Shown: positions 28,461 through 37,132, numbered from the stretch's first letter. The stretch is DNA of 64,000 bases from Streptomyces sp. A012304 (GCF_026008495.1 NZ_BQUN01000200.1:210624-274623); one strand, 5' to 3'. The notes: generated from the letters alone by a model not told the origin. Made by a program: numbers and translations.

Positions 28461-29072
28461 TCAGGTGTCGTCCTGAGCGCCCCGTTCGAGGAGCATGCCC
28501 ACGAAGTCGTTGACGGGGCCGATGATGTCCAGGTCCTGGTCGAGCACCCACTGCAACTGGAGGCCGTTGAGCACGGCGTGGAAGAGGACCGCGGCGCTCT
28601 CGGGGGTGAGGCCCTCGCGCAGCCGGCCGCGGGCCGACTCGTCGTGGAACCCCTCGGCGAACTGGCTGCGGCCGCGTGCGTAGCGCTCGACGAAGTAGGC
28701 GTGCGCGGGGTGGTCCTGGCGTGAGGCGGCTGCTGCGAGTTCGATCCACAGCCGCATCAGCTCGGGGGCCTGCTGGTGGTGGCGGATGAGTTCGCCGAGG
28801 TAGGGCGCGAGCTGGTCGGGGCTGTCGACCTGCGCCAGCCCTTCCTGCCACTCCTCGGAGTCGCGCTGTGCGAGCACTCCGGCGAGGAGGTCGTCCTTGT
28901 TGCGGAAGTGGTGGAGGAGGCCGGCGTGGGTGATGCCGGCCCGTTCCGCGATGTCCCGCAGGGAGGACTTGGCGTAGCCCTTCTCGGCGAAACTGTCGCG
29001 TGCCGCCCGCACGATCTCCGCCCGGCGGGCCGGTGTCTTGGCGTAGGGCCCACGCGCTTTTGCCTGACCCAC
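28461..29072 (-). CDS. TetR family transcriptional regulator
   Basis: 203 residues from GTG 29072; an in-frame TTG at 29090 would add 6. The N-terminal helix-turn-helix spans about 12-55 and reads FAEKGYAKSSLRDIAERAG with HAGLLHHFRNKDDLL, standard for TetR. The C-terminal ligand and dimer domain is helical, of the TetR_C_6-like type. It diverges from the alpha-L-rhamnosidase gene. The 267-bp gap carries a LacI-type palindrome but no obvious TetR palindrome, so control of the rhamnosidase is uncertain. Confidence 0.9.
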   Translation of the reverse strand: MGQAKARGPYAKTPARRAEIVRAARDSFAEKGYAKSSLRDIAERAGITHAGLLHHFRNKDDLLAGVLAQRDSEEWQEGLAQVDSPDQLAPYLGELIRHHQQAPELMRLWIELAAAASRQDHPAHAYFVERYARGRSQFAEGFHDESARGRLREGLTPESAAVLFHAVLNGLQLQWVLDQDLDIIGPVNDFVGMLLERGAQDDT

Positions 29073-29268
29073 CGTGCGCTCACTCCCCAACTAGGCCGGT
29101 CCGTGACGGTCGTGCGCCGCAATGCGGCGTCAAAAGCTACCACATAGATGAAATTTGTCTCCGGCTCCGACCGGCCCTCCCAGTGAACTCCAGCCGCCTG
29201 CCTCGACGGCGGGGCTGCTGCCGTACGGGTTCGAGCGGGCGGAGGAGGTGTCGCTCGGCCCCGGACCA

Positions 29269-29297
29269 TTGTCTTCCGGTCAGTGTCTTCATAAGCT
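29269..29297 (+). promoter_or_regulatory. Possible promoter of the alpha-L-rhamnosidase gene
   Basis: TTGTCT (29269-29274) and TAAGCT (29292-29297) are 17 bp apart, a fair match to vegetative sigma boxes. A 5-bp inverted repeat, CTTAC/GTAAG (29296-29310), and a 14-bp palindrome follow immediately. Confidence 0.45.
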
Positions 29298-29313
29298 TAC
29301 CGCTTGTAAGGTA

Positions 29314-29327
29314 TTGAAACGTTTCAA
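29314..29327. promoter_or_regulatory. LacI-family-type operator palindrome
   Basis: TTGAAACGTTTCAA is a perfect 14-bp palindrome with the central CG typical of LacI/CcpA-family operators. It ends 12 bp before the rhamnosidase GTG start, where a bound repressor would block transcription or elongation. No lacI gene is in the window. Confidence 0.7.
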
Positions 29328-29339
29328 GGGATGTGAGCC

Positions 29340-32300
29340 GTGCCCGAGGAGAACAGAGACGCGCTGAGCCGCAGACACATGCTCGGCATCATGACGGCGG
29401 CGGCGGCCGGGACCGCCCTCCCGCTCGCCGCCCCCGCACCCCACGCCGCCGCGGCGGTCGGACACGGTTCCGCTCCCGCGCACCTCCAGGTCAACTCCCG
29501 GGTCGCCCCCCTCGGCACGGAGACCGTCCCGGCGTTCAGCTGGGTGCCCCCGGTGGCCAGACAGTCCGCGTACGAGATCCAGGTCGGCACCAGGCCCGGC
29601 GCGGCGGACGTGTGGCGCAGCGGCAAGGTGGCCGGCTCGAACAGCACCGAGGTGGTCTACGGCGGTCCCGCGCTCCGGTCGGAGCGGGCGTACCACTGGC
29701 GGGTGCGGACCTGGGACGAGAAGGGCACCCCCGGCCCCTGGAGCGCGCCCGCGCGGTGGGAGACCGGTCTGCTGAAGGGCGAGCGGGACTGGGCGGGCGC
29801 GCGGTGGATCGGCGGCCGCGTGGCGCAGGACCACGACTGGAAGGACCTGTCCGCTACGGTCGTCTTCCGCGGCGGCGCGGACGCCGCGAGCGGCCTGTCG
29901 CTGCTGCTGCGCGCCGAACCCGTCGGCAAGACCTGGGGCGAGGCCCTCGACTGGACCCTCCGGCGGAGCGGCGACGACATGCAGCTGGCCATGCGGACCA
30001 GGCACTACGCCGGCAACACATGGGTGGACGACGGCACCTCCGAACCCGACTGGGGCGTCGACTTCTACGACCGGCAGAGCGAGACCAACCCCACCACCGC
30101 CGGCACCCGCAGCGTCCCGGTCGGCACGGTCACCCTCCCCGCCGCGACCGGACTCACCAAGGACACCTGGGCCACCCGCGACCACACCGTGCGGGTCACC
30201 GCCCGCGGTCTCACCGTCACCACCGAGGTCAACGGCGTCGAGGTCGACAGCCGCACCCTCACCGGCGACCAGATCCGCCGCCACGGCAGTTTCGGCTTCG
30301 GCGGCGGCACCTCCGCCACCGTGCGCACCGTCGAGGTGACCGGCACCGGCGCCCCCGACTTCGCCGTCGACCTCACCACCGGCGCCAACCCCTTCGAGGC
30401 CGGCATCGGCACCCTCGCCGGCCTGACCTTCCCGCCCAAGAACCCCTACATCCCCGCCAAGAACACCGTCCTGCCCATTGCCGGCCCGGCACCCGTGCTG
30501 CGCCGCGCGTTCACCCTGCCCCGAGGCCGGAACATCGCCACCGCCCGCCTGCACCTGAGCGCCGCGGGCAACGTCACCCTCACCGTCAACGGCGACCCGA
30601 TCACCGTCGACGGCAGGCCGGCCGCCGCGGACGGCACCAACGTGCCGCGGCTGCTCACCGACCAGAGCAGCTACGACCGTACGGTCCTCTACGACACCTT
30701 CGACGTCACCGCGCTGCTGCGGTCCGGCCGGGAGAACGTCCTCGCCGCCGAACTCGGCCGCGGCTGGTACGGGGTCACGACCCCGCAGGAGTGGTACTGG
30801 CACCTCGCGCCCTACGCGGGCCAGCCCCGGCTGCGCGCGAAGCTCGTCGTGACCCACACCGACGGCTCCACCACCACGCTCGTCACGGACAAGGACTGGC
30901 TGGCCGCGGACGGCCCCACCACCTTCGACTCCGTGTACTCGGGCGAGAAGTACGACGCCCGGCGCGCGGAGGAGCTGGGGGAGTGGCGCTCGACCGGCTA
31001 CCGCGCCGGCCGGGAGTGGCGTCCGGCCACCGAACTGATCCCCCCGGGCAGCTGCTCGGGCCCCGCGCCGAAGCACCACGGCGCGCTGCCCGCCACGACG
31101 ATCCCCGACGGCTTCCGGCCGGCCGTCCCGCGCGCCCACGAGGCGGAGCCGGTGCTGGTCGGCCGGCGGCTGCGGCCCGTCTCGCTCACCGAGACCGCGC
31201 CCGGCTCGGGCGTCTGGATCCTGGACTACGGCCAGATCCTGACGGGCCTGGTCCACCTCCGGCTCACCGACGTAAGCCCCGACCGGGCCGGCCTCACCCT
31301 GCGGATCCGCGGCGGCAACCGGATCACCGCGGGCGACGGCACGGCCGGCTCCCCGTTCTCGGTGGAGGAGGAGAACTTCCAGCACGACGCCAATCTCCAG
31401 ACGCACTACTACACCGTCGGCAGGCGGGCGACGCAGAGCTGGGAGCAGCAGTTCAGCCACTTCGGCTTCCGCTACCTGGAGGTCCACCAGCTCGAAGCCG
31501 TCCTCGGCCGCACCCCCGACCTCACCCGGGACGCGGACGTGCTGACCGTCGGCGTCGCCCGCACCGGCTTCGCCCGCACCGGCACCTTCACCACCGACAA
31601 CGCCCTGCTCAACCGCCTCCAGCGGAACCTGGAGTGGGCCGAGCAGAACAACCTGGTCCAGAAGCCCACCGACACCCCCTCCCGGGAGAAGAACGGCTGG
31701 ACCGGCGACGCCATGGCCAGCTCCGAGTCGGAGTCCCTCACCTGGGACGTCAACGGCGTCTTCACCACCTACCTGCGGCACTTCCCGGACGCCCAGATCT
31801 CCACCGGCCAGCTGCCCATGTTCGTTCCCGTCGCCAAGGGTGGATACGGCTACGACCGCACACCCGGCTGGAACGCCACCTGGAAGGCGGTGCCCGCCTG
31901 GGACTCGGCGTACTTCGTCATGCCGAGGGAGCTGTACACGTACTACGGCAACAGCAGCCTCTTCGCCGAGCTGTACGACCACCAGGACACGCTCCTGAGG
32001 TACTACGAGACGCTGTTCACGGCCGAGAACGACTACCGGTTCGAAGCCTCCCTCGGCGCCTACTCCGGCGCGGAGAGCCCGGGCAGCAACGCGGTCATCA
32101 GCCTCGCCTTCTACATCCACTTCTGCGACTACATGGACGAGGTGGGACGCCTGCTCGGCCGCACGGGCCGCGCCGCCCACTACGCGCGGCTGGCGCGCAC
32201 GCTGCGCAGGGCGTTCATCGCCCACTACTGGGACGCCGAGCTGGGCCACTTCACCCAGGGCAGCGTCTCCAGCGAGAACGCCATGGCCATCGCCTTCGAC

Positions 32301-33023
32301 CTGGTCCCCGGCTCCGACCTGGACCCCGACGACCCGCGTCACCTGCCCGGCACCAAGACGCTCGCGGAGAACAGGAAGGCCCTCGCGAAGCTCCTCGCCG
32401 ACCGCGTCGTGGCCGCGGACCAGCACCTCCAGAACGACATGTACGGCTCGCGCTACGAGTTCAACATCCTCAGCGAGTACGGCTACACCGACATCGCCCT
32501 GAAGGCCGTCACGCAGACCGGCCCGCCCGGCTACGTCCACCAGATCGCCAAGGGCGCCACCTCGCTGTGGGAGCAGTGGACCGACCGGCTGTCGGTCAAC
32601 CACCACTACCGCTCCAACGTGGCCACCTGGTTCTACCAGAGCCTGGCCGGCATCAAGCCGACCGCGGCCGCGTACGAGTCGCTGCGCGTGCGCCCGTACA
32701 TCCCGACGGTGGCGGTCAACAGCCGTGTCCCGAAGGACACGGAGGACCTCGATCTGGCGCCCGCGACGCTCGACCACGTCAGCGCCTCGATCGACACCGT
32801 GCGCGGCCGGGTGTCCTCGCGGTGGCGGCGCCGGCCGGACGGCCGGATCGACCTCGCGGTCACCGTCCCGTACAACACCGAGGCGGAGATCTGGGTCCCC
32901 ACCCAGGGCAAGCCCGTCACCGCCCCTGAGGGGGTCGCCTTCGTGCGTGACGACACCTCCGGTGGCGCCGCCTACGAGGTCTACCGGGCGCGCGCGGGGT
33001 CGTACCGCTTCAACGCCCGCTGA
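29340..33023 (+). CDS. Secreted alpha-L-rhamnosidase, glycoside hydrolase family 78
   Basis: 1227 residues from GTG 29340; AGGG lies about 10 bases upstream. A Tat signal is clear: SRRHMLGIMTAAAAG with Arg11-Arg12 and an Ala-rich cleavage region near residue 38. The mature protein has N-terminal fibronectin-like and beta-sandwich domains, with an inserted segment around 180-350 that looks like a carbohydrate-binding/LamG-like domain. The (alpha/alpha)6 catalytic barrel contains PSREKNGWTGDA, where Glu783 is the predicted general acid, and LWEQWTD. It removes terminal L-rhamnose from plant or microbial glycosides outside the cell. A 15-bp-stem terminator follows, so it is monocistronic. Confidence 0.93.
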   Translation: MPEENRDALSRRHMLGIMTAAAAGTALPLAAPAPHAAAAVGHGSAPAHLQVNSRVAPLGTETVPAFSWVPPVARQSAYEIQVGTRPGAADVWRSGKVAGSNSTEVVYGGPALRSERAYHWRVRTWDEKGTPGPWSAPARWETGLLKGERDWAGARWIGGRVAQDHDWKDLSATVVFRGGADAASGLSLLLRAEPVGKTWGEALDWTLRRSGDDMQLAMRTRHYAGNTWVDDGTSEPDWGVDFYDRQSETNPTTAGTRSVPVGTVTLPAATGLTKDTWATRDHTVRVTARGLTVTTEVNGVEVDSRTLTGDQIRRHGSFGFGGGTSATVRTVEVTGTGAPDFAVDLTTGANPFEAGIGTLAGLTFPPKNPYIPAKNTVLPIAGPAPVLRRAFTLPRGRNIATARLHLSAAGNVTLTVNGDPITVDGRPAAADGTNVPRLLTDQSSYDRTVLYDTFDVTALLRSGRENVLAAELGRGWYGVTTPQEWYWHLAPYAGQPRLRAKLVVTHTDGSTTTLVTDKDWLAADGPTTFDSVYSGEKYDARRAEELGEWRSTGYRAGREWRPATELIPPGSCSGPAPKHHGALPATTIPDGFRPAVPRAHEAEPVLVGRRLRPVSLTETAPGSGVWILDYGQILTGLVHLRLTDVSPDRAGLTLRIRGGNRITAGDGTAGSPFSVEEENFQHDANLQTHYYTVGRRATQSWEQQFSHFGFRYLEVHQLEAVLGRTPDLTRDADVLTVGVARTGFARTGTFTTDNALLNRLQRNLEWAEQNNLVQKPTDTPSREKNGWTGDAMASSESESLTWDVNGVFTTYLRHFPDAQISTGQLPMFVPVAKGGYGYDRTPGWNATWKAVPAWDSAYFVMPRELYTYYGNSSLFAELYDHQDTLLRYYETLFTAENDYRFEASLGAYSGAESPGSNAVISLAFYIHFCDYMDEVGRLLGRTGRAAHYARLARTLRRAFIAHYWDAELGHFTQGSVSSENAMAIAFDLVPGSDLDPDDPRHLPGTKTLAENRKALAKLLADRVVAADQHLQNDMYGSRYEFNILSEYGYTDIALKAVTQTGPPGYVHQIAKGATSLWEQWTDRLSVNHHYRSNVATWFYQSLAGIKPTAAAYESLRVRPYIPTVAVNSRVPKDTEDLDLAPATLDHVSASIDTVRGRVSSRWRRRPDGRIDLAVTVPYNTEAEIWVPTQGKPVTAPEGVAFVRDDTSGGAAYEVYRARAGSYRFNAR

Positions 33024-33360
33024 CCCGACCGCGCGAGAAAACGGCACCGTGCCGAGCCGCCGGCCTCGGCACGGTGCCGCTGTGGAGGCGGTCAGCGCAG
33101 TGCGGCCGGCCATGTCCACGGCGGCAGCACGTCTGCGGCGACCAGCGGCCGGCTCAAGCCGGCCGATACCGCTCTTCCCGGATATTTCTCCGGCGTATTT
33201 CAGCCACGCCCACTTCTTGAGGATTCGGTGAGCGGTTTATGGATTTTTGGTCATCGGTCATGTGAAAGAGGTTCATGAATCACCCGATGTCGATCAGCGA
33301 AACCCCGGCTTCTGGCGGGGACTTGCCTGTGCCATCTCCGGTGCAGTAATCAGATGAATC
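33024..33360. other. Intergenic region between rhamnosidase and yceI genes
   Basis: 337 bp without a credible gene. It holds a strong terminator (33042-33079), a smaller hairpin GGCCGGC-TCAA-GCCGGCC (33147-33164), and then an AT-richer stretch (33180-33300) that probably contains the yceI promoter. No convincing -35/-10 pair stands out. Confidence 0.6.
33042..33079 (+). terminator. Strong hairpin terminator after rhamnosidase
   Basis: Perfect 15-bp stem: CGGCACCGTGCCGAG pairs with CTCGGCACGGTGCCG around an 8-base loop, 18 bp after the stop codon. Confidence 0.85.
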
Positions 33361-34020
33361 ATGAATCTGTTCAGCCGTGGTTCTTCGCCCCGCCGCTCCG
33401 CGTCGCCCGTCCTGTCCGACCCCTCCGCCAGGCCCTCGCGCTCTTCGGCCGCCGTTGTTCCGGATCCCGCACTGGCGGGCCTTACCGGGGAATGGGTCAT
33501 CGACCCCGCACACAGCAGAATCGGGTTCTCGGTCCGGCATGCCATGGTGACCACGGTCCGCGGGGCCTTCACGGAATACCAGAGCCGTCTGTACTTCGAC
33601 GGCCGTGATCCGGCTCGCAGCCGGGCGGAGATCGTCCTGTCGACCGGCAGCGTCGACACCGGCGTGGAACAGCGCGACGCGCACCTGATGGGGCGGGACT
33701 TCCTGGACGCGGCGACCTATCCCCGGATGCGCTTCATCAGCACCGCCGTGCGGTTCGGCGGCGCCGACGTCTACCAGATGACCGGTGACCTCACCATCAA
33801 GGCCACCACCCGCCCGGTCGTCCTGGAACTCACCTACATAGGCCATGTCACCGACCCGTTCGGCTACGAGCGGGTCGGCTTCGACGGCACCACCACCATC
33901 AACCGGTCCGACTGGGGCCTGTCGTACGACTCCAGACTGGCCGAGGGTGGGGCCATGGTGAGCGAGAAGGTGCGCCTCCAGCTCGACATCGCCGCCATCC
34001 GCACCTCGTCCGTCGGCTGA
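33361..34020 (+). CDS. YceI family protein
   Basis: 219 residues from ATG 33361. The YceI lipocalin-like beta-barrel (about 45-215) is evident from GEWVIDPAHSRIGFSVRHAM, FSVRHAMVTTVRGAF, the block MRFISTAVRF and SDWGLSYDSRLAEGGAMVSEKVRL. Family members bind isoprenoid-like lipids. The first ~40 residues are Ser/Arg/Pro-rich and do not look like a signal peptide, so it is probably cytoplasmic. No good ribosome site precedes the ATG, so the start is less certain than the domain. Confidence 0.88.
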   Translation: MNLFSRGSSPRRSASPVLSDPSARPSRSSAAVVPDPALAGLTGEWVIDPAHSRIGFSVRHAMVTTVRGAFTEYQSRLYFDGRDPARSRAEIVLSTGSVDTGVEQRDAHLMGRDFLDAATYPRMRFISTAVRFGGADVYQMTGDLTIKATTRPVVLELTYIGHVTDPFGYERVGFDGTTTINRSDWGLSYDSRLAEGGAMVSEKVRLQLDIAAIRTSSVG

Positions 34021-34040
34021 GGCCGGCGCCCGCGCCGGTC
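34021..34040. terminator. Bidirectional hairpin between convergent genes
   Basis: GGCCGGCG pairs with CGCCGGTC (one G-U pair) around a CCCG loop, in the 27-bp gap between the yceI and amidinotransferase stop codons. Confidence 0.55.
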
Positions 34041-34047
34041 CGTCCGG

Positions 34048-35184
34048 TCAGTCGACGTACGACGCGAGCGTCCCCCGCCGTCGGACATCGAGGGTCGCGC
34101 AGTGGAACGATCCGCCGAACGGCGCGTAGTGCAGCAGGTCGCACGGGATGGGTTCGAATCCCCACTTTTCCAGTGCGCGCAGCATGGCGGTGTGGTGCCG
34201 CTCCGCGATCACGCGTTTCTCGTCGACCATGAGAACGTTCATGCTGAGCCATTTGCCGCACATCGAGGTGATTTTGAGCAGACGGTCGCCGATCGGATCC
34301 GGTTCGGGGGCGACCAGGACGTCCCAGGATTTCAGGACGTCGGGCAGACGGTCGACGTCGATGTATTCCGGATTTACCAGAACCTTTCCGGGCGAGAGCG
34401 GGACGAACGTCGTGTCGATGTGCATGGGCGTCCGGCACCTGCTCTCGATCTCGTGGATGCGGTAGCCGGGCCCCAGGTGACGGCGCAGCCATTCGATGCC
34501 CATCCGATTGGTGACGTTGCTCGGCGTCACGAAAAGATCGCGCCCCGCGCGCACGAAATCCGCCGCGTCGAAGACCGGCTCGAACTCGGTGAGGATGTAG
34601 CGCATCGGCTCACCCGGCTCCGGGACGCGGAAATCCGAGTCGTACAGTTCGTCGGTGAGCTGCGGCTTCGGCGCCGACGTCCAGCGCGCGCCGCGGCGGA
34701 AGTAGTCCTTGAGCAGCGTCCGGTAGGAGTGCGTCTCGAAATAGCGGCACGGCCAGGCCATCGGGGTCTCGATGATCTCGTCGCCGATCACGAGCATGCT
34801 GTCGCGGGGGCAGGTGTTGCAGAAGCCGCGTGACGACCAGTCGGGGGTGGCGAAGCGCTGCCGGTGGTCGACCGCGTCCGGGCGGCGGACCGTGACGCCG
34901 AGGGACCGCAGCAGGGCGATGAACCCGTCGAGTTCCTCCTGTGCCCGCTCGACCAGTGGCCGCGGATACCGGAACCCGGCGGCGAGCCCCTGCAACCGCG
35001 TCGCCCAGGGCGGGATGTTGCAGGTCACGACCGGATGGCCGGAAGGGATCGTCGCGCCGTCGAGACGTCCGACGACGATCTCCTCCAGCGGATCCCACTC
35101 GTTGTGCGAATTGACCGGGGAGACCAGGGGCCGTGCCTCCTCGTCCGCCGCCGTCGCAAGTCCGGGACTCTCCACTATCGCCAT
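34048..35184 (-). CDS. Amidinotransferase (glycine/inosamine amidinotransferase family)
   Basis: 378 residues from ATG 35184, with no signal peptide. The pentein fold is marked by VNSHNEWDPLEEIVVGR near the N-terminus. The catalytic region includes MHIDTTFVPLSPGKVLVNP (catalytic His) and the C-terminal GGSFHCATLDVRR (catalytic Cys). It transfers an amidino group from L-arginine to an amine; acceptors in the family include glycine, inosamine phosphate and lysine. No aminocyclitol or peptide biosynthesis gene is adjacent, so the acceptor is open. Confidence 0.9.
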   Translation of the reverse strand: MAIVESPGLATAADEEARPLVSPVNSHNEWDPLEEIVVGRLDGATIPSGHPVVTCNIPPWATRLQGLAAGFRYPRPLVERAQEELDGFIALLRSLGVTVRRPDAVDHRQRFATPDWSSRGFCNTCPRDSMLVIGDEIIETPMAWPCRYFETHSYRTLLKDYFRRGARWTSAPKPQLTDELYDSDFRVPEPGEPMRYILTEFEPVFDAADFVRAGRDLFVTPSNVTNRMGIEWLRRHLGPGYRIHEIESRCRTPMHIDTTFVPLSPGKVLVNPEYIDVDRLPDVLKSWDVLVAPEPDPIGDRLLKITSMCGKWLSMNVLMVDEKRVIAERHHTAMLRALEKWGFEPIPCDLLHYAPFGGSFHCATLDVRRRGTLASYVD

Positions 35185-35282
35185 CTCAACCGCTCTCGAT
35201 CGTCGAGGTGGGCCTCTCTGCCCGGCTACCCCACAGCGCGCCGCCTAGCCGGACCTCTTGCCGGACCTGTCGAATATCGACA

Positions 35283-35450
35283 GTGCTGTTCGCCGGTTCG
35301 CTGTTCGTGCAGGCCGTGACGGTGCCGCTGCTGTGCGGGGTGGTGGCGATCGCGCTGATCGTGCTCGTGCTGCGGATGCTGCTCGCCCAAGCCGTCGCGC
35401 GCGACGTCGAGGCGGCGCGGATGCGGGCCGAGCTGGCCGAGGTGATCTGA
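35283..35450 (+). pseudogene. 5'-truncated DUF2975 membrane protein remnant
   Basis: 55 residues can be read from GTG 35283: one hydrophobic stretch, VTVPLLCGVVAIALIVLVLR, then AVARDVEAARMRAELAEVI and TGA. This matches the C-terminal end of DUF2975 proteins, which have about four spans and 150-170 residues. The earlier spans are missing; upstream lies the amidinotransferase promoter. The stop directly abuts the ATG of an XRE regulator remnant, the usual DUF2975-XRE order. Confidence 0.65.
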
Positions 35451-35609
35451 TGCCGATCGTCGTCGACATCGAAGTAATGCTGGCCAACCCTCAAGAACAG
35501 CCGCGCCAAGGCGGTGCGTTTCTCGACGCTGGCCGCGCTCTGCGAGGTGCTCGAGTGTCAGCCGGGCGATCTGCTGCGCTGGCAGGCCGGGGAGGCCGTG
35601 GAGCGGTGA
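35451..35609 (+). pseudogene. Internally deleted XRE-family regulator remnant
   Basis: The start MPIVVDIEVMLAN is the usual beginning of the small XRE regulator partnered with DUF2975. The end, KNSRAKAVRFSTLAALCEVL and ECQPGDLLRW, to TGA 35607, is the usual C-terminal half. Between them (around 35487-35493) the expected ~25-30 codons of the helix-turn-helix are gone and the frame shifts. A working DNA-binding domain is therefore not encoded. Confidence 0.75.
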
Positions 35610-35668
35610 GGCCGCCGCGGCCGGCGATCACCTCGCCGGTGCCGTGAGCGGCCCCACGGTGTTTCGTC

Positions 35669-36154
35669 TCAGCCGGCCAGGAGCGCGTCCATCTGGCCGA
35701 CCGCCTCCTTGAGGCCTTCCTCCATGCCCATGGTGACCAGCTGGTCCATCTGCTCCCGGCTGTCGAAGGCGGAGCGGATCTCCATGCGGGTGCCGTTCCC
35801 GTGCCGGGTCAGCCGCACGCTCACGGTGCTGACGGGCATCGTGGCGCTCGGGGTGCCGTCCGGGTCGGCGAAGCCGTCCGTGAACTCCAGGGACGTCGGC
35901 GGGGCGACCGACGTGACGCGCCACCAGCCGCGGGGCTTGTCGCCGTCGGGGCCCGTCATGAAGTAGGTGACCTCGCCGCCCGGCGTCAGATCGTGTTTCT
36001 CGATGGTCGCCGGGTAGGTCGGCGGTCCCCACCAGCGCTCCAGCCGGCGCGGGTCCGCCCACAGTTGCCAGACCTTCTCGACCGGGGCCGCGAAGTCCGC
36101 GACCAGGGTGAGGGTGAGGCTGTCGAAGTCCTTGTCCACGCTGGTGACGCTCAT
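35669..36154 (-). CDS. SRPBCC (AHSA1/START-like) domain protein
   Basis: 161 residues from ATG 36154, which overlaps the stop of the upstream arsR-type gene (ATGA). It has the AHSA1 signature: LVADFAAPVEKVWQLWADPRRLERWWGP at the start, a hydrophobic-pocket core, and the C-terminal helix GMEEGLKEAVGQMDALL. Such proteins are usually co-transcribed with an ArsR-type repressor as here; they bind small hydrophobic ligands, but the ligand is rarely known. Confidence 0.92.
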   Translation of the reverse strand: MSVTSVDKDFDSLTLTLVADFAAPVEKVWQLWADPRRLERWWGPPTYPATIEKHDLTPGGEVTYFMTGPDGDKPRGWWRVTSVAPPTSLEFTDGFADPDGTPSATMPVSTVSVRLTRHGNGTRMEIRSAFDSREQMDQLVTMGMEEGLKEAVGQMDALLAG

Positions 36155-36525
36155 CTGTCCGGTCCTTCTTCCTGAGGGTGCTCGTGGGGAGGGGGATCCT
36201 GGGCGAGCAGGGAGGACATGCGCTCCACCCTGCCGCGCCACAGGGCCTCCAGGTCGTCGAGGGCCTGCCGCGCCCGCGCCACGGCGTCGGGCTCGGTGAG
36301 GACGAGCTGCTCCCGTCCCCGGCGCTGCTTGGTGATCAGTCCGGCCCGCTCCAGCACCGCCACGTGTTTCTGCACTGCGGCGAAGCTCATCGGGTAGGCC
36401 GCGGCCAGTTGTGACACCGACAGATCACCTTGGACGCAGCGGCGCAGTATGTCCCGGCGGGTGGGGTCCGCCAGGGCGTGGAAGAGCCGGTCCAGGTCTC
36501 CGCCGGTACCTTCATCTACAACCAT
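36151..36525 (-). CDS. ArsR family transcriptional regulator
   Basis: 124 residues from ATG 36525. The winged helix-turn-helix (about 10-85) reads LFHALADPTRRDILRRC, then SVSQLAAAYPMSFAAVQKHV and VLERAGLITKQRRGREQL. No metal-binding Cys pair is seen, as in ArsR regulators paired with SRPBCC proteins. It is followed directly by the SRPBCC gene in a two-gene operon. A perfect palindrome overlaps its own start codon, which suggests autorepression. Confidence 0.92.
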   Translation of the reverse strand: MVVDEGTGGDLDRLFHALADPTRRDILRRCVQGDLSVSQLAAAYPMSFAAVQKHVAVLERAGLITKQRRGREQLVLTEPDAVARARQALDDLEALWRGRVERMSSLLAQDPPPHEHPQEEGPDR

Positions 36526-36534
36526 TTGGTTGTA
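36517..36534. promoter_or_regulatory. Palindromic ArsR-type operator over the arsR start codon
   Basis: TACAACC-ATTT-GGTTGTA is a perfect 7+4+7 inverted repeat covering the ATG (36523-36525) of the ArsR-type gene. Its position predicts negative autoregulation of the arsR-SRPBCC operon. Confidence 0.72.
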
Positions 36535-36640
36535 TGTTAACTCGCTGGCCGCCCCGTGTAAACCGCTGAACGGGGGTTAGGCGGCGCCTCGCGCCCCGGC
36601 GCCACCGCATGGTGTCGGCGCGCTTGGTAACTCGCAGACC

Positions 36641-36898
36641 ATGGCCAAGCACGACAAGACCCCTGAACCATCCGAATCAGACATCCGGCGGGCGGAGGAG
36701 GAGCGTGCCGCGGCGCGGCCGTTCAGCTACCCGCACTCCGAGCGGCGCTCCAACGTCCGCGCCACCCGCCACATCTCCCGCGAGGAGGCGGACGCCGACA
36801 CCGTCCCCGGCGTTCCCGGCGGGTACGGCACCACCGGTGGAGGCCAGCCGAGCCGTACCGGCAGCGGCGCCGACGAAGCCGACCCCGACCAGCACTGA
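36641..36898 (+). CDS. Small hydrophilic protein of unknown function
   Basis: 85 residues from ATG 36641, charged and without a membrane span: acidic/basic N-terminal half (SDIRRAEEERAAARPFSYPHSERRSN), Gly/Pro-rich tail (PGVPGGYGTTGGG). Codon use is normal for the window. It diverges from the arsR gene and is followed after 30 bp by another small gene. No family recognised. Confidence 0.6.
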   Translation: MAKHDKTPEPSESDIRRAEEERAAARPFSYPHSERRSNVRATRHISREEADADTVPGVPGGYGTTGGGQPSRTGSGADEADPDQH

Positions 36899-36928
36899 AC
36901 ATCCCCGCGAGGAGCGAGAGGAGCCGTC

Positions 36929-37090
36929 ATGACCGTGCCCGAGGAGAACCGGCCGAAGACCGAGACCACCGACGAGGTCGTCACCGGCAAGGACGACACA
37001 CAGCGCGACGCGCCGGGCGGGACGGGGCGCACGGTACGCGAAGCCATGGAGGAAGCCGGGGTGCGGCCCGAGGACTTCGCGGAGGGGTGA
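36929..37090 (+). CDS. Small acidic protein of unknown function
   Basis: 53 residues from ATG 36929, with GAGAGGAG six bases upstream. Starts MTVPEENRPKTETTDEVV and ends with a short predicted helix, VREAMEEAGVRPEDFAEG. Hydrophilic, probably partly disordered. It lies 30 bp after the preceding small gene and may share its transcript. No family recognised. Confidence 0.55.
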   Translation: MTVPEENRPKTETTDEVVTGKDDTQRDAPGGTGRTVREAMEEAGVRPEDFAEG

Positions 37091-37132
37091 CCCCGGGGCG
37101 CCCGCCATACGCGCCCATGGCGGGACCCCTGG

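Noticed and set aside
29289..33119. 1276-codon open frame antisense to the rhamnosidase
   Set aside because: Val/Gly/Arg-rich shadow; the plus strand has a Tat signal, GH78 motifs, promoter and terminator.
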